A DNA stretch of 64,000 nt, taken from the NCBI GenBank assembly GCA_905221605.1, contig CAJNDS010000341.1:96889-160888 (forward strand). The letters are read 5' to 3'. Position 1 is the first letter of the stretch. The number at the start of each line of letters is the position of its first letter. The stretch is from Symbiodinium natans. Lineage: Eukaryota; Sar; Dinophyceae; Suessiales; Symbiodiniaceae. Under the pieces are notes generated by a model. That model saw nothing but the letters and a program-made list of their open reading frames with translations. It did no database searches and was not told the DNA's origin. Made by a program: the position numbers and the translations under genes. Positions 33,844 to 45,725 of this stretch are shown piece after piece.

Positions 33844-36800
33844 GCATGGTTGGCTTCTCATGCCAATCCCCGTTTACGCTGAAGTCAAAGACACTGCAGC
33901 CACCGAAAAAGCAGCTGAACTGTCGGCCTCTCAACATCTGTCAACATGTCCGAATGGATGTCTCTTGAGCCAGCAGAGAATCGCGTGACTTTCTTGTGCT
34001 GTTGTGAGACCACCTGGTTTGTCAATCCCAGCCCGGCCAAACACCTTGCGATCCAATCTTAAAAGGACAATCGGGGGTCTGGAACATGATCTGGTCACTA
34101 AGACTAGGATCCTTGATCCTGAGCTGAGATTAGATTTTCTGATGAGCATAAGTGCGTCTCTGAAACAAACTGGGTATGTTTCCGGTCTTGAGCCGCGCCC
34201 GCCATATTGCTCTGCTGTCACTGGCTTTTGCGCTCCTCGGCACGCAGGACGGGATAATGTTGAGGTGTTGTGTATCTGGATGTTTCGGCTGCTCCACCAA
34301 TCTTCAATGCATGGCGGAACGAATCATGCATTGGCTGTAGATTAAGAGGGCTCCGTCGAGAGGGGCTGCTTAATAACCGACCCTTGTTGCACCTAATTGA
34401 TGCATCATGATGTACTATGCATCTACGCAACCCTTTGCCACGAAGCAAGGGGTCGACCAGAGCCAGGAGGTTCCCACTTTCAGCACCACGTCATTAGCAC
34501 AAGTTCCGCGCTTGATCACCCTGGTGCGGGACCCAAGTTTCTTTTGCCCAGCAGCCTAGCAGCGCCCTCAACCACTGCTGAACTGCATTGCCACAGCCCG
34601 CCCAGGACAGCACTGGCACCCTCATGCGGGTGCGAAAGCCCATCGGGGACCTGTATGTCGACGCGCTCCGTAGGGTAAGACCTGACATTCAGGCGGGAAT
34701 GATGCTCTCCGACAGTCGGCACCTATCGGAACTCTAAGTCCCTGAGCCTAAGCGTATAGTAACCTCGCCGCGCAGGTCTCTGCTTCCGAGATGACGCGGG
34801 CCTTCCCTATCGCCTTCTCTCGCCAGTCGTCGCTGTCCCCGAGCTTCGGAGCTGATGGCCCCGGCTGCCGGGAGTGGTGGCCCTTGGGCCGCCAGTAGCA
34901 GAGTAGACTTGTAGAAGGCTGTAGAAGTAGAGATTGTACAGTGTGAGGAATGCGAGGAACATGTGTAGTGAATTTCCATTCCAAGGCATATCAAGGGATC
35001 AGGCTCTATGTCTGGAGCGCATGTCCAGGCGGGCTGTCGTGGAAGGCACCATGGCAGGCTGTTGGCCCAGTGTTTGATAGTGTTTGTATGTGTGACCAGC
35101 TGCACCACCACCTGGTGTGTTGCGCCAGCCATGAGAAGACTGTGTTCATTCCAAGGGGCTGGAATTACTGTCTCGAATTTGGACGAATCCTTTGATGCGA
35201 TCTTCGACGATTTGTATGGAAAAGTCTTCTCCGGAAAGGCCATGCAGGGCTTCATGTATTGCGAGCTGTGCAACCCTTTTGGTCCATATCCTTTTGTTGC
35301 CTGAAGGCAGCCTGGGAGCTCTTGCCGAACACCCTCAGATCGTTGGAGCCTCTTCTGTACTCAATTGTACTCATCTCATCCTTGCTCTGCCTTGCTCCTC
35401 AGTTGGTCCAGTGATGGCACGCCGAGGAATCGCTTCGCACGTGGTGCTCTGCAAACGACTGCCGCCTCGGGGTGATGTCGAACATGGATAGCAGGCACAT
35501 GTGAAGAAACCAAAAGATGCAAGAAGTTGAAAGCATTTGAAAGCAGCCCCAAAGGTTAGTGTGCGCAGGCTTTCCCTGATTCTTCAAAATCTGGGCATCC
35601 TTCAGAACTTTGACTTCGTGCTGACATCCTACGACGCGAGAGCCGAGCCTCGGCTTGCAAGCTTGGCACAAGCGGCACAAGAGCCCGCATGTTAGGGTTT
35701 TACATGGAGGTTTGCATATGTTTGCATGGGTTTTAAAGTATTTTAAAGTTTAAAGCCTAGGGGTTTGGGTGCCTCTAAGCTGCTTGCACGTCTCGGAATG
35801 ATCGCTGACAGCTGGACTGAAAGGAAAAGCCGTCACCCATCATCTTCCACAAGGCAAGTCTCAACCATCGCCAATGGTTGTGCCGCTATCTGTGTATTGG
35901 TTTACTTCTATGCCACGCATACACAGATACATGTATGTACATATCTATGTATGTTCCTTGCTCCCAGAGGGTTTCATCCAAAGGTCCAAGATCATGCAAA
36001 GTCACCAGGTTCATAAATCCATAAGGGTTGAGGAAGGCCCATGCTTGTTTATAGGAAGTTCATAAAATCTTCGTAGCCGCGCATGGGCGGGCCCATAGGG
36101 GGTTGATAGGGGGTCTGACCAGCAAGGAAAGGCTGTTCAGACAGGAAAATGCATGTAATGTATACATTGACCAACTCCAGGGGTCCAAGGCGGCCCTGTG
36201 CCCTCCTCGCCCTCACCACCTTCATCACCCTCACCACCCTCACCCTCCCCCGCCTACACAGCTTGAGCTCCGCATGGCTGGGGGTCATCGGATCATTCAC
36301 TCAGTCACTGCATGTGCGGGAGTGGAAGGCACTGGAAGCTGCTGGTCTGGCACCGACGTCGCAGGCCCTACACTGCGGAGACAGCTTCAAGGCGAAACGA
36401 ACAGAGGGTGCCATGTGCGAGTACACCGTAGGGATTTGTCTAGGGCAGCTTTTCAGAGCTTTGCAGAGCTTGCAGCTCAGTCATGACATGTATGCAAGCC
36501 ACTCCCTGAAGCGCGATTTGCTTGGAGCGACTGCCGTGAACTGGATGGCAGCCTTGGTGGACGAATCCATTGACGAGGCGCCAAGCTGACGTGCTGGATT
36601 GTTCTTCCATGTTCGCGCGTGCGCAATCTTGGATATGATTGGACATTCCATCTTGGGCCAGATGCAATTTCAGGTGCAGCGGCTCGAACTGACGAAGGTC
36701 GAGTCATGTCGAGTCTTGGGTGGTGCGCCCCAGCTTTCGACTGGACACCTCGGCTGACCCCGCAAGGCGCCTTCTGCCATGGCATGGCGAATTCCTCACA

Positions 36801-37107
36801 TCGGCTACATCGAAGGCCCGAAAATTCGTATGCCACTATGGGACACATAGGATTTTGAATAATGTCGGAAGGCTTGCTGCATGAGTGAGCTTCTGCCGAA
36901 CGACCGTTTCCTGAGCCATGTGCTGGGCATGCTGGGCCAAAAAAGGTAGGCTCGCACCCGCTAGAGTTTTGTGCCGCTGCTGATGTCGGAGCCCTTGGCA
37001 CGTAGAAGCCCCACGCATTTATAATTTATGTGTGATCCCGTTTGCCGTGTTCAGTGGGACTGTGAGTTGCTGAAGCTTTCAGACTACTTCCCAAGCCCCC
37101 TCTCACA
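33844..37107. other. No firm gene; several exon-like plus-strand pieces
   Basis: Candidate exons are: RKPIGDLYVDALRRVRPDI at about 34630-34690, LDESFDAIFDDLYGKVF at about 35180-35230, ILQNLGILQNFDFVLTSY at about 35580-35630, and CEYTVGICLGQLFRALQS followed by LLGATAVNWMAALVDES at about 36417-36580. They share strand and have ordinary composition, so they may be one spliced gene, but no family is recognisable. A CACCCTCAC-rich run lies near 36215-36250 and telomere-like TTTAGGG fragments near 35690-35765. Confidence 0.35.
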
Positions 37108-39379
37108 ATGCAGCGCCTCCTCTGTTTGGTGGCAGCATCTGCTGCTTTGGCGCCAGCTACTCAGAGCATCCCGTGGCATAACGCATGTTTCAGTGATTCG
37201 CTCCTTTCTCAGCTCAGGTCAGATGTGACCCCTGTCCAGAAGGTCGTCCAGATGCTGGAAGACATGAAGGATAAGGGTAAGAAAGAGATGGAAGCCGAGC
37301 AGGTTCAGTTCGGAAAGTTCGACCAGTTCTGTGAAATGACGCTGGCAGATAAGGGCCGCTCCATCAGCGATGCATCTGATAAGATCGAGACCTTGGAGGC
37401 TGACATCCAGCAGGCAATTTCCGAGGCGGAGCGTCTGACCAACGAGATCGCTGCTCATGAAGGCGACATCCAGTCTGCAACGACCGAGAAGACCGAGGCC
37501 ACCGCCCTCCGTGAGAAGGAGCGTGGCGAGTTCCAAACCACTCTGCAGGACTACACGGAGTCGGTCGATGCGATCGGACGGGCATTGAAGGCCCTCAAGG
37601 AAGAGGACAAGAAAACGTCCTTTGTTCAACTGACGGCTGCCAAGAGCATGAAGCTGATGCCGAGCGAGGCTGTTGACAGCATTGATGCCTACCTGAATGC
37701 CAACAAGCCAAGCAAGCCGAGCTTCATCACGCAGAAAACAGCTGCCACGAAGCCCGAGCCGAAGACTTACGAGTTCCAGTCTGGTGCCGCAATCACAATG
37801 CTGGAGACCCTGGCAGACAAGTTCGTCGACGAGCGCAACAAGCTGGAGCAGGAGGAGCAGGCCGGAGACTGCATGGCCGCATAGCCATGCCTCGCCATTT
37901 CCCATGCATGTCTGGCGGGTGGCGCAGGGTTGAGAGGATTGGGCGGACTTCTACTGCCCCTATAAGCCTAGGATGCTCGGTTCAGTAGGGACTTAGTGAG
38001 GAACTTGCACCTTCAGAGGGAAATGAGTGAAAATGAGCGTGGAAAAGTCTCAGGCCAAGCGCCATGCCTTCGAGCTCCTCGCCCAGCAGCTGACGGCCCA
38101 GCTGGCGCAGTCCAAGAAGGAGAAAGCAGAGAAGGAGCAGTTCAAGGCCAAGAAGCTGCAGAGCAAGGCATCCTCCGAGGGAGACCTTGCAGAGACCAAG
38201 GCAGACAAGGAGGCCGACGAGAAGTACTCCGCAGACCTGAAGGCCACCTGCAAGAAGAAGGCCGCGGCCTTTCAGGAGCGCCAGAAGACGCGGCAGGAGG
38301 AGATCGAGGCCGTCAGCAAGGCACAGGAGATCATCTCCAGTGGCTCCGTCGCTGGTAAGGCCGAGAAGCATCTGCCGAGCCTTCTGCAGAAAGGTGCAGC
38401 GCTGGCCTTTTTGCGTTCTGAGAGCCACTCCCCGAAGCAGGACCAGGTGGCACGCTTCTTGCAACAGCGGGCCACCGCCTTGAACAGCCGCATGCTCTCT
38501 GCCCTGGCAGTGCGCGTGGGCGCCGATCCCTTGGCCAAGGTCAAGCAGATGATCCAGCAGCTCCTCACCAAGCTGAATGACCAGGCCAAGGAGGAGGCAA
38601 CGAAGAACAACTGGTGTGTCACGGAGCTTTCCACTAACAAGGCCACGCGCGAGGAGAAGACGGACACCTCCGACTCACTGCAGTCGGAAATCGACACCTT
38701 GAAGGCCTCCATTGCGAAGCTTATGGATGAGAGCACCACGTTGAGCAAAGAAATCTCTGAGCTGGATTCAGCAATGGCCAGTGCCACGGACTTGCGCGAG
38801 AAGGAGGAAGCCAAGAACAAGGTTGCAGTCGCAGATGCCAAGGAAGCACAGGAAGCTGTGGCGCAGGCCCTGACAGTGCTCAAAGAGTTTTATGCCAAGG
38901 CAGCCGGTGCGACTTCCTTCGTCCAAGCCAGTTCCGCATCCACTGTAGCTCATGGCCAGCCGGAGATCTTCGGCGACGAGGCCTACACGGGCATGGGCGG
39001 AGACAGCGGTGGTGTGCTCGGCCTGCTGGAGGTCATCGAGAGCGACTTCGCGCGGCTGGAAGCAGAGACGACTGCGGCCGAGGAGGCAGGCAAGAAGGAG
39101 TACGAGGAGTTCATGGATGACTCTAAGGCTGACAAGGCCACCAAGGAGACGACCCTGAAGCAGAAGACCACAAAGAAGAACACCGCAGCACAGGAGCTGA
39201 GCACCCGCCAGAGTGACCTGGAGGGAACCCAGAAGGAGCTCGAGGCCGCCAATGCCTATCTCGAGAAGCTGAGGCCTGAGTGCATCGACACAGGCAAGTC
39301 CTATGCAGAGCGCAAGGCCCAGCGGGAACAAGAGATCAAGGACCTGAAGGAGGCTGTGGAAATGCTCGAGAACCTGTGA
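37108..39379 (+). CDS. Secreted coiled-coil protein, copy 4, with a GC-AG intron
   Basis: The first exon (37108-37860) starts with a signal peptide, MQRLLCLVAASAALA. It then has an extra Trp/His/Cys-containing stretch before RSDVTPVQKVVQML; that stretch could be a very short unspliced intron. A 193-base GC-AG intron (37861-38053, phase 0) falls right after the EEQ that follows the first GGVI-like motif (AAITMLETLADKF here). The second exon (38054-39379) completes about 692 residues, with WCVTEL, PYTGMGGDSGGV and LRPECIDTGKSYAERK. It is clearly diverged from copies 1 and 3 but collinear with them. The intron position is not used in copies 1-3. It is the last member of the head-to-tail cluster. 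Confidence 0.85.
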
Positions 39380-39982
39380 GACAGTTCTGAGACCCAGTAC
39401 ATTCTGAGACTTAATCCCAGAATTGCACCTGTTTTTCAGGGCCGCGAGCGACAACAAAAGGAGAGCAGGGTCGCGGAAGCATCATGAAGCATATGTGATG
39501 CAGCACATGCACTGGAAACAGAATAAACATGGCTAAGAACTTCAACTACATGTTGACGCGCTGGTCGCTTGGACTCTTGGACAGTACCTGGCAGCTTCGC
39601 TGTTCCTTGGAGCGCGGCTTGGGCCCAGGGCGGGAGTGCCTTGGGGGGGTCCCGGGGCGCGCGGCGCGGGGCAAGCGGGAGAGGCAGGCATGGTGCATGA
39701 TGTGCATTGCGGTGTGTACTGGTGTGCTCTCCTTTGTTTCCCTTCGACGTTGCCTAAGCCTTATCATCTGCCCACTTGTCTCAGGCATTATGCAGCAGTC
39801 GGGGTGGCTCGATTGCAATCGATTGTAACTTTCTGGCCAGAGTGATGTTGAGTTCACCGACAAGGCATGTTCCTGGCTTGACGGACAGCGGGGCGCTTTT
39901 GCATGCCGTCCAGCCTGCATTCCATGCAAGATACCGTGTCTTTTCAGTTTAGTTTCGTCGCCAAAGTCGCTAAAGCTGGCAG
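39380..39982. other. Intergenic; no supported gene
   Basis: The short frames between copy 4 and the cold-shock exon lack domains. A short G-run occurs near 39641. Confidence 0.4.
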
Positions 39983-42900
39983 GACCGGCGATACGAGGGC
40001 GTCATTGCAACGTACCGGGGCGACAAAGGCTTCGGATTTATCAGGCGAGGTAAACAGCATGTCGCGGCATGTCTTCCATGCGACTGGCGAGACTCAGCAG
40101 CTCTGTCACGTCCATGACTGAGCAACTTCCATTTCCTCCAACCCCCCCCCCCTGCTCTCGAAGTGGCTGAACCATTTAGCTCTTTGCGTATCAACCCACG
40201 ACAAGTTTGTAACAGATGCCCGCCGCTCTCCTTTTGACATTTAAAAACTCTGCAATGCGAAGCCGTAGTTTTGGATCTTGCCCTGCCTTGCACTTTCCAG
40301 ATCTCTGCAGTCTCAGCAGTCGATGTGTTGTGCTGACGTGACCAACCATTGCACACCTCGCCCCGGGTGTGCGACCATGGCACTCGAACAGCAACAGCAA
40401 AGGACCAGAACGAGCGAGAGATGGATCGCTGGCAATTTTGCTTTCTTGAAATGTAGGCAGCTATTGACCAGCATTGCCAGCCAAGCTGCCTTGAGGTCGA
40501 CATGCTCTGTCGCGACATGTACACAAATATCTGGAAAGCAATGTGTGTGTGTGTGTGTCAGTTGTAACCTTTGCGTCTGTGACGGTTTGCGTATCGGGGT
40601 CGGCACTGGGCATGGTATCAAGAGTTCTCCTTGATGGAGTATTGCTGCAAGTGCCATATTCCTGCAAGAGTCCTGTGCAGGTGTTCAGAGCTTCGGCAAA
40701 AATTCCCAGAGAAGGCGCGCATGCTTCAAGTAGTCAGAGTCGCACGGCAATGTCTTAGTTCGGCCACTGTTCTTGTTATTGTAGGTCAGCATGCAACGCC
40801 ATAGAATTTGCAGTACCCAGGCTAATGACAGACCAAGTCGATAGTCAGAGAGAGGTTCCAACCAGAATGTTTTAGCATGTTTTAGCAACGTGCAAAGGAC
40901 ACTCTGGAAAAAACATCTGGCAAATCTTTGAGGCCCATGTTGCTCGTATGGTTGCGACTCAAGCGTCCAGGAAACGTACTTGTAACAGGCCCCAGGCGCC
41001 TTTTTGTGACCTAGGGTTTGTAACAAAGCCGACAAGGCCTTCCCCCCGCCCCTCCCGCCCCCCCCCCCCACCCCCCCCAACAACTTTCTACAAGACAGGA
41101 TACAGAAGACCAGGCAAACCCTTTTCCTCCCCAGTGAACCCTATGCGATACTCTTTCATGCTTTATTAAGAGGCAAACTGCTTTCAGGTGAGGAACATTT
41201 ACAGATGCCTTATGCTCCTAGGCAGGCAAGAGTTTCATGACGAAAACAACTTAGAGCATCAACGGTTGATGGAGCACACCGTGTGTTGCCATGACAGGAA
41301 ATTTTGGCATCCCCGAAAGCCCAGTCTCGTATTGAAAACGGGCATGTAACAGTTAAGCATTTCTCGCCACCAAGTCTGAGATTGTAGCTGCTGGCGGCCA
41401 ATTCTGCCTGAGCAGCTGGCAACATCACAGCTGGCGAGGTGGTGGGGGTTGGGGTCGGTGGGGAAGTGGGAACAGGGTGCGATCCTGACCCTACATGACA
41501 CGTGCGTCGAGTGATCAAGCAGGGAGATTGTAACCTGCATCACCATCCTCACACGTGGCACTCCATGGACTTGCCTTCGGGGTTGGCCCTGCTCTTGGTG
41601 CACCGTCCGCTCCTGCGGGGGTGCGAACCTGGGAGGAGGATTAGGCGCTGGGTACGTGCCTGAGAATGCTCCCCAGCCTCGGTGGATGTTTCCTTTGCCA
41701 GATGAATATGACGTCTGACGTGAACCACGATCTGTCTTGTTTTGGGGAAAGTTTCAAAAGGAAGGAGGAAGGAGGACGTCTGCCATGCATCTGCCGATAA
41801 CATGGGTGGAAGGTCAACTACCATGAACAATGTCATAAGCGAGTGATTTTGAGAATAAGAATCTGCATGGGGATGGAGGAGGTGAGTCAACATGACCGAT
41901 GGTAGGACGACCACTGCCTTAAAATCGAGTCATTAGTTGCCCACGTGTTTGGGGGAATCTTGATCCACCAAGAAATCAGGGGATTGCCTTCAGCAGCGGA
42001 GTTTTCAGAACATCTACGTTTTGATTGGCAAGGTTTCTTCATAAAATGCCTCTTCATTCCACTTCCAACATGTCCCCCCCCCCAAGAATGGTTGCCATTT
42101 TTGGCTCAATACAAAGGTTTGGTTTGATTGAGGGCCTGAGAGGTTGAGGTGTTGAGAGGTTGAGGGGTCAAGGGTTGAGGAGCTTAGCCTTTGGGGAGTA
42201 GACGGGTTGAGAGGCCGGCATGGCCAGCTTTGAAGCTGGCGGGCCCAAGGGCTCCAGTCCTCCTTCTTCATCACCGGTCCCCCGGGATCCCCGGCGCAAA
42301 AGGTGTTCGAATGCACATTTTTGGTGCTCCGAAGAAGGGAAACAGCTGGGAAGCGCTTGGAAAACGAGTGGGCTTTTGCTAAAAGACCTATATTTAATTT
42401 AAAATTATAGTCATTTTTGCAAGGGGGCTCTCACATACATGGTAGATTGTGAAGGTGCGCTGCATTTGGACCTACAGGTTTGCTGAGAGCACCTACATAT
42501 ACCTACATCGAATGGGGGTAATATTGGCACATGGCTGCGAAACTTTCTCAGTCACACAAAAATTTATGAATCTTGGGGTGGCGGGGCGGTTGCGGCAGCA
42601 TGTAGAGATGTAGAGCGACATCTTTGAACCCTTTGCCTTCACTTGAACAGAGGACGTGTTCCTCCACGGGAAGCAGCTGGGCAACTTCAAGGAGGGCGAC
42701 GCGGTCTCCTTCGCGGCGCCTTCGTGCGAGTTTCCGTGTTCTCTGTGAGAGTTTAGGTTTAGGTCATGTCGCTTCAAGAACAAAGAGTAGAATTTAGCAG
42801 TTTAAGACTTGAGGCTTAGGGGATGACGTCTTAGGGGCTAATTCGGGGTTTTTTGTCTAGGATGATGCATGGGAAGCTTGAAGGGACTAGAACCGGCAGA

Positions 42901-43535
42901 ACAGCTGACTTCAGTCAAGTCCAGGGACAGGCGGTGAAGAAGCCTCTGCTAAAACATGCATCATCCTCCTGTGAAGGCAGTACCGTTGAGAGGTCTTTGG
43001 CCTGTCCCTGTCACAAATCGCTGATCTTTGCTGGGCGCGCCAGATATTTCTCAACAGAGATGGCAAGCCTCAGGCCACTGAGTCCCAGTCTCAGCTTTGG
43101 ATAGGTGACTTTGATGCTTGGGTCTCAAAGTGTGAAGATGTGAGTCATTTTGGCGCCTTCCACTGCTGCTGTGGACTGGCCACCGATTTTGATGTATGTT
43201 GATCCTGCGTGACATGTGTCGTCTGGCTGAGTCTGGCGTACTTAAACGGCGATGGCATGCAGCAGCAGCAGCCGCAGCACCATCAGGGCATAATGCAGGG
43301 AATGCAATTCCAAAGCCAGGCGGGACTGGGCAGTGCTCAAACTTCTGCTTTATGAACTTGAGCTCTGCTTATTCGGTGAAAGGCAAATTTTCATCAGCAT
43401 TGTTTGGAGGATCTGCAGCATCAGGGCATGCAGATGCATCAGGGCATGCAGCCTTGCATGGGCAGTGGGCTAAGTGTTGTGCTCAAGATTTTCAGACTCG
43501 CTGATATCGGTGCCCCTCTGCGCTTCGATTATCGC
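39983..43535 (+). CDS. Cold-shock-domain RNA-binding protein with Gln/Met-rich region
   Basis: Exon 1 (39983-40049, acceptor CTGGCAG, donor GCGAG|GTAAAC) encodes RYEGVIATYRGDKGFGFIRR, the first half of a cold-shock domain with the RNP-1 motif KGFGFI. The second half, EDVFLHGKQLGNFKEGDAVSF, containing RNP-2 (DVFLH), starts at 42651 after CTTGAACAG. The two join in phase 1 and create the Glu codon across the junction, so the domain is split by a 2,601-base GT-AG intron. Further in-strand segments at about 43248-43356 (GDGMQQQQPQHHQGIMQGMQ) and 43408-43460 (LQHQGMQMHQGMQPCMGSG) are Gln/Met/His-rich and probably belong to the same protein. A PMPPPPHQ piece near 43710 may as well. Cold-shock proteins bind single-stranded RNA/DNA, and the Q-rich part is intrinsically disordered. 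Start and end are not fixed. Confidence 0.7.
40541..40558. repeat. GT microsatellite in the cold-shock gene intron
   Basis: An uninterrupted (TG)8-9 run. Confidence 0.9.
41041..41081. repeat. C-tract in the cold-shock gene intron
   Basis: Runs of C are broken by single A, G or T bases (CCCCCCCCCCACCCCCCCC). The tract lies within intron 40050-42650. Confidence 0.9.
42091..42109 (+). other. Relic of the dinoflagellate spliced-leader (DinoSL)
   Basis: GTTGCCATTTTTGGCTCAA matches the conserved dinoflagellate leader core GTAGCCATTTTGGCTCAA with one substitution and one extra T. Spliced-leader relics in genomic DNA are known signs that a trans-spliced mRNA was reverse-transcribed and reinserted. 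The stretch after it (TACAAAGGTTTGG) would then be an old 5' UTR, but no gene is recognisable there; it lies inside the cold-shock gene intron. Confidence 0.65.
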
Positions 43536-43914
43536 AGGCCATTCTGCGCAAGTGCGGACCCTTGTATTTGCTTGCATGATTGCATGATGTGTTCTTGCAG
43601 ATCTTGCCTGAATTTCGGAGCCGACGCTTGACAAATGGAGCAAAATTCTTGCTCATTGTGCCACGACAGCTTGACAGTTCTGTGCTGAGGCAGGAAACAT
43701 GATGGCTCCGATGCCACCGCCACCTCATCAGGCATGACCGTCTTCGCATACACTTTTGGTGCCAGAGATTGCTGAGAGCAGCGTGAGAGACAACCGAACA
43801 AAGCGCGTCACTTGTCAAAGCTGAAACAGCTCAAATCTTCGAGACGAAAAGGCACTTCCTGGAGGCTTTTCCCGGATGCCCTCCACAAGGAAATTGCTGT
43901 TTAGTCAGATTTAG

Positions 43915-44357
43915 CCCTGTGCTACGAGGTAATGCCCGACGAGGATGTGCAGGAGGTTCAGGCCAGCATGGAAGCTTGACTTGTGAAAGCGTCGACTGCT
44001 GCACTGCTGCTGCACTGCTGCTGCACTGCTGCTGCACTGCTGCTGCACTGCTGCTGCACTGCTGCACGTTACCTGAGCCGTTCTTGCCTAATCGTCCTTG
44101 GCTCTTGGACTTGTCGGCCTTGTCTCGCCGCGCTTCTATGTTAGCTACATGAGCTATGTGCACAGGTTCCCAAAGAGTTCGTCGCGAAGCTGACGGGCGA
44201 GGGAGGCAAAGCCACCTGCCAATGAAACCTACCAGTATGCCGTGAGGTTCTGGCGCGCATGCTGAGTTCGATTGCAGGACGATTGCACGAGCTGAAGCAC
44301 ATGGCTGGTTCAGATATCACCATCACCTTTCAGGAGCAGCTTACGACAGATTTGTAG
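43915..44357 (+). CDS. Possible exons of an unrecognised gene
   Basis: Three plus-strand segments look coding: CYEVMPDEDVQEVQASMEA (about 43920-43976), VPKEFVAKLTGEGGKAT after a CAG at about 44167, and REVLARMLSSIAGRLHELKH running to a TAG at about 44357. A later segment, CHCNGCQTRPELVNKAVAVI, follows at about 44370-44430. They could be the 3' end of the cold-shock gene or another gene. No domain is recognised. The trinucleotide-rich repeat at 43996-44066 would fall in the first intron. Confidence 0.3.
43996..44066. repeat. 12-bp minisatellite TGCTGCTGCACTGC
   Basis: About five near-perfect 12-bp units built from CTGCTGCACTGC. Frames across it (Cys/Thr/Leu/His or Ser/Ala/Val/Gln runs) are repeat artefacts. 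Confidence 0.9.
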
Positions 44358-44610
44358 GGCGTGCCGGTGTGCCACTGCAACGGATGCCAGACTCGACCCG
44401 AGCTGGTCAACAAAGCGGTGGCCGTCATCCGGGGTCCAAAGGCGTGGTTTTTTGGCATGTTCTTGGTTTTCAGCATATGTCGGCATCCGCCTTCGCGAGG
44501 TTAGCGCAAGCCTTGGGGCCATCCTTCTGATGCAGGAACTCAGCGAGCTGATTCAAATACCAGTTTGCCGCTTGACCTGTGCCGTTGTGGGCTGAAGCCT
44601 GAAAACAGAA

Positions 44611-44662
44611 GCAGCACACGCGAAGCACACGCGAAGCAGCACGCGAAGCACACGCGAAGCAG
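44611..44662. repeat. Short tandem repeat AGCACACGCGA
   Basis: Four to five copies of (AGC)ACACGCGAAGC with a variable AGC spacer. Confidence 0.85.
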
Positions 44663-45516
44663 CTAAGGACTCGAGCTTGCTGCCCTCTGCTTCACTTTGC
44701 CTCACTTTGCCAGGAATGCAACCAGCTGCTGATCGTAAGACTTCTTGGGATTGCAATGCCTGCAAAGCATGCTTGGACTGGCAGCTCGTATGAAAATCAC
44801 ATCTCTACATGGTGGCCAATCCTTGTGGCATGTTGCAATCCTATGTGTTCATTTGATGTTTCTGGTGTCTGCCCATTTTGATCTGGGGCATTTCGCCAAG
44901 AAGTTGCGATAATGTGCTCCAACCTCCTAGTTTGTCAGTGGATTGCAGTTGCAGTGAATGTCTCGGCAATTGGAGCCAATGGACATCTTGCTGTGGCGAG
45001 GCTATCAAGCTGTCCCATTTGGATGAAGCTCTCGTACGTGTGACAATTCTCAAGTTTATCAATTAGCAATATCAAATAGGCCCCGTCTCCTCGAGCTGCT
45101 TCCCGTCTGTGCTCCAACGCCGTTGTAGCAGTGCTGACGGGCCGCCGGAGGAGAAGATTGAGTCAAAAAGACATGCGAAGACATGAGAAAGGGCCGCTGA
45201 AAGCTGTGGCTGATGCTTGCAGCTTGTGTGCACTCTGCGCCCTCCGAGACGTCAACAAGGCTGTCAGGTCTTTTACGTTCCCGAGGTGCTGGATCGAGAC
45301 AAGGGAGAAGCGGAAACTGAGTCCGGCACGAGTGCAGAACCGACCACTCAGCTTCACCAGCACATCATGGACAGGATTCCATTGCTGTCGAAACCACTGA
45401 TCATCCCCAACCTGACATGTGCGAAGCGGGAGCGATGGCATGAACGCAGGAGGCAGCTTTTTTCTGGCAAGCCAACTTCGCAGATCTTGCACACCTTTTC
45501 GTGACTTGTACGTGTG

Positions 45517-45725
45517 CATTGTGTGTGTGTGTGTGTGCGTGTGTGTTGTGCGTGTGTGTGTGTCTTGTTTGTGTGCGTGTGTGTGTGTGTGTGTCTTGTG
45601 TGCCCTGTGTCTTGTGTGTTTGCGAGTCGTGCGTTGCGTGCTTGTGCTGTGTGTTGTGTTTTGTATGTTGTGTGTGCTGTGTGCGTGTGGGTGTACGTGA
45701 ACTTGTGCGTGTGTTCGTGCGTGCA
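45517..45725. repeat. TG-rich microsatellite, about 200 bases
   Basis: Runs of (TG)n are broken by CTTG, CGTG and TTTG. All three plus frames stay open across it, giving Cys/Val-rich nonsense proteins that should not be annotated. Confidence 0.95.

Noticed and set aside
43996-44066. CRISPR-like array
   Set aside because: The units are 12 bp without unique spacers, so it is an ordinary minisatellite. No cas-like gene is present.
44938-45010. Thrombospondin type-1 domain
   Set aside because: NWSQWTSCCG resembles the start of the domain, but the CSxxCGxG core and remaining Cys are absent.
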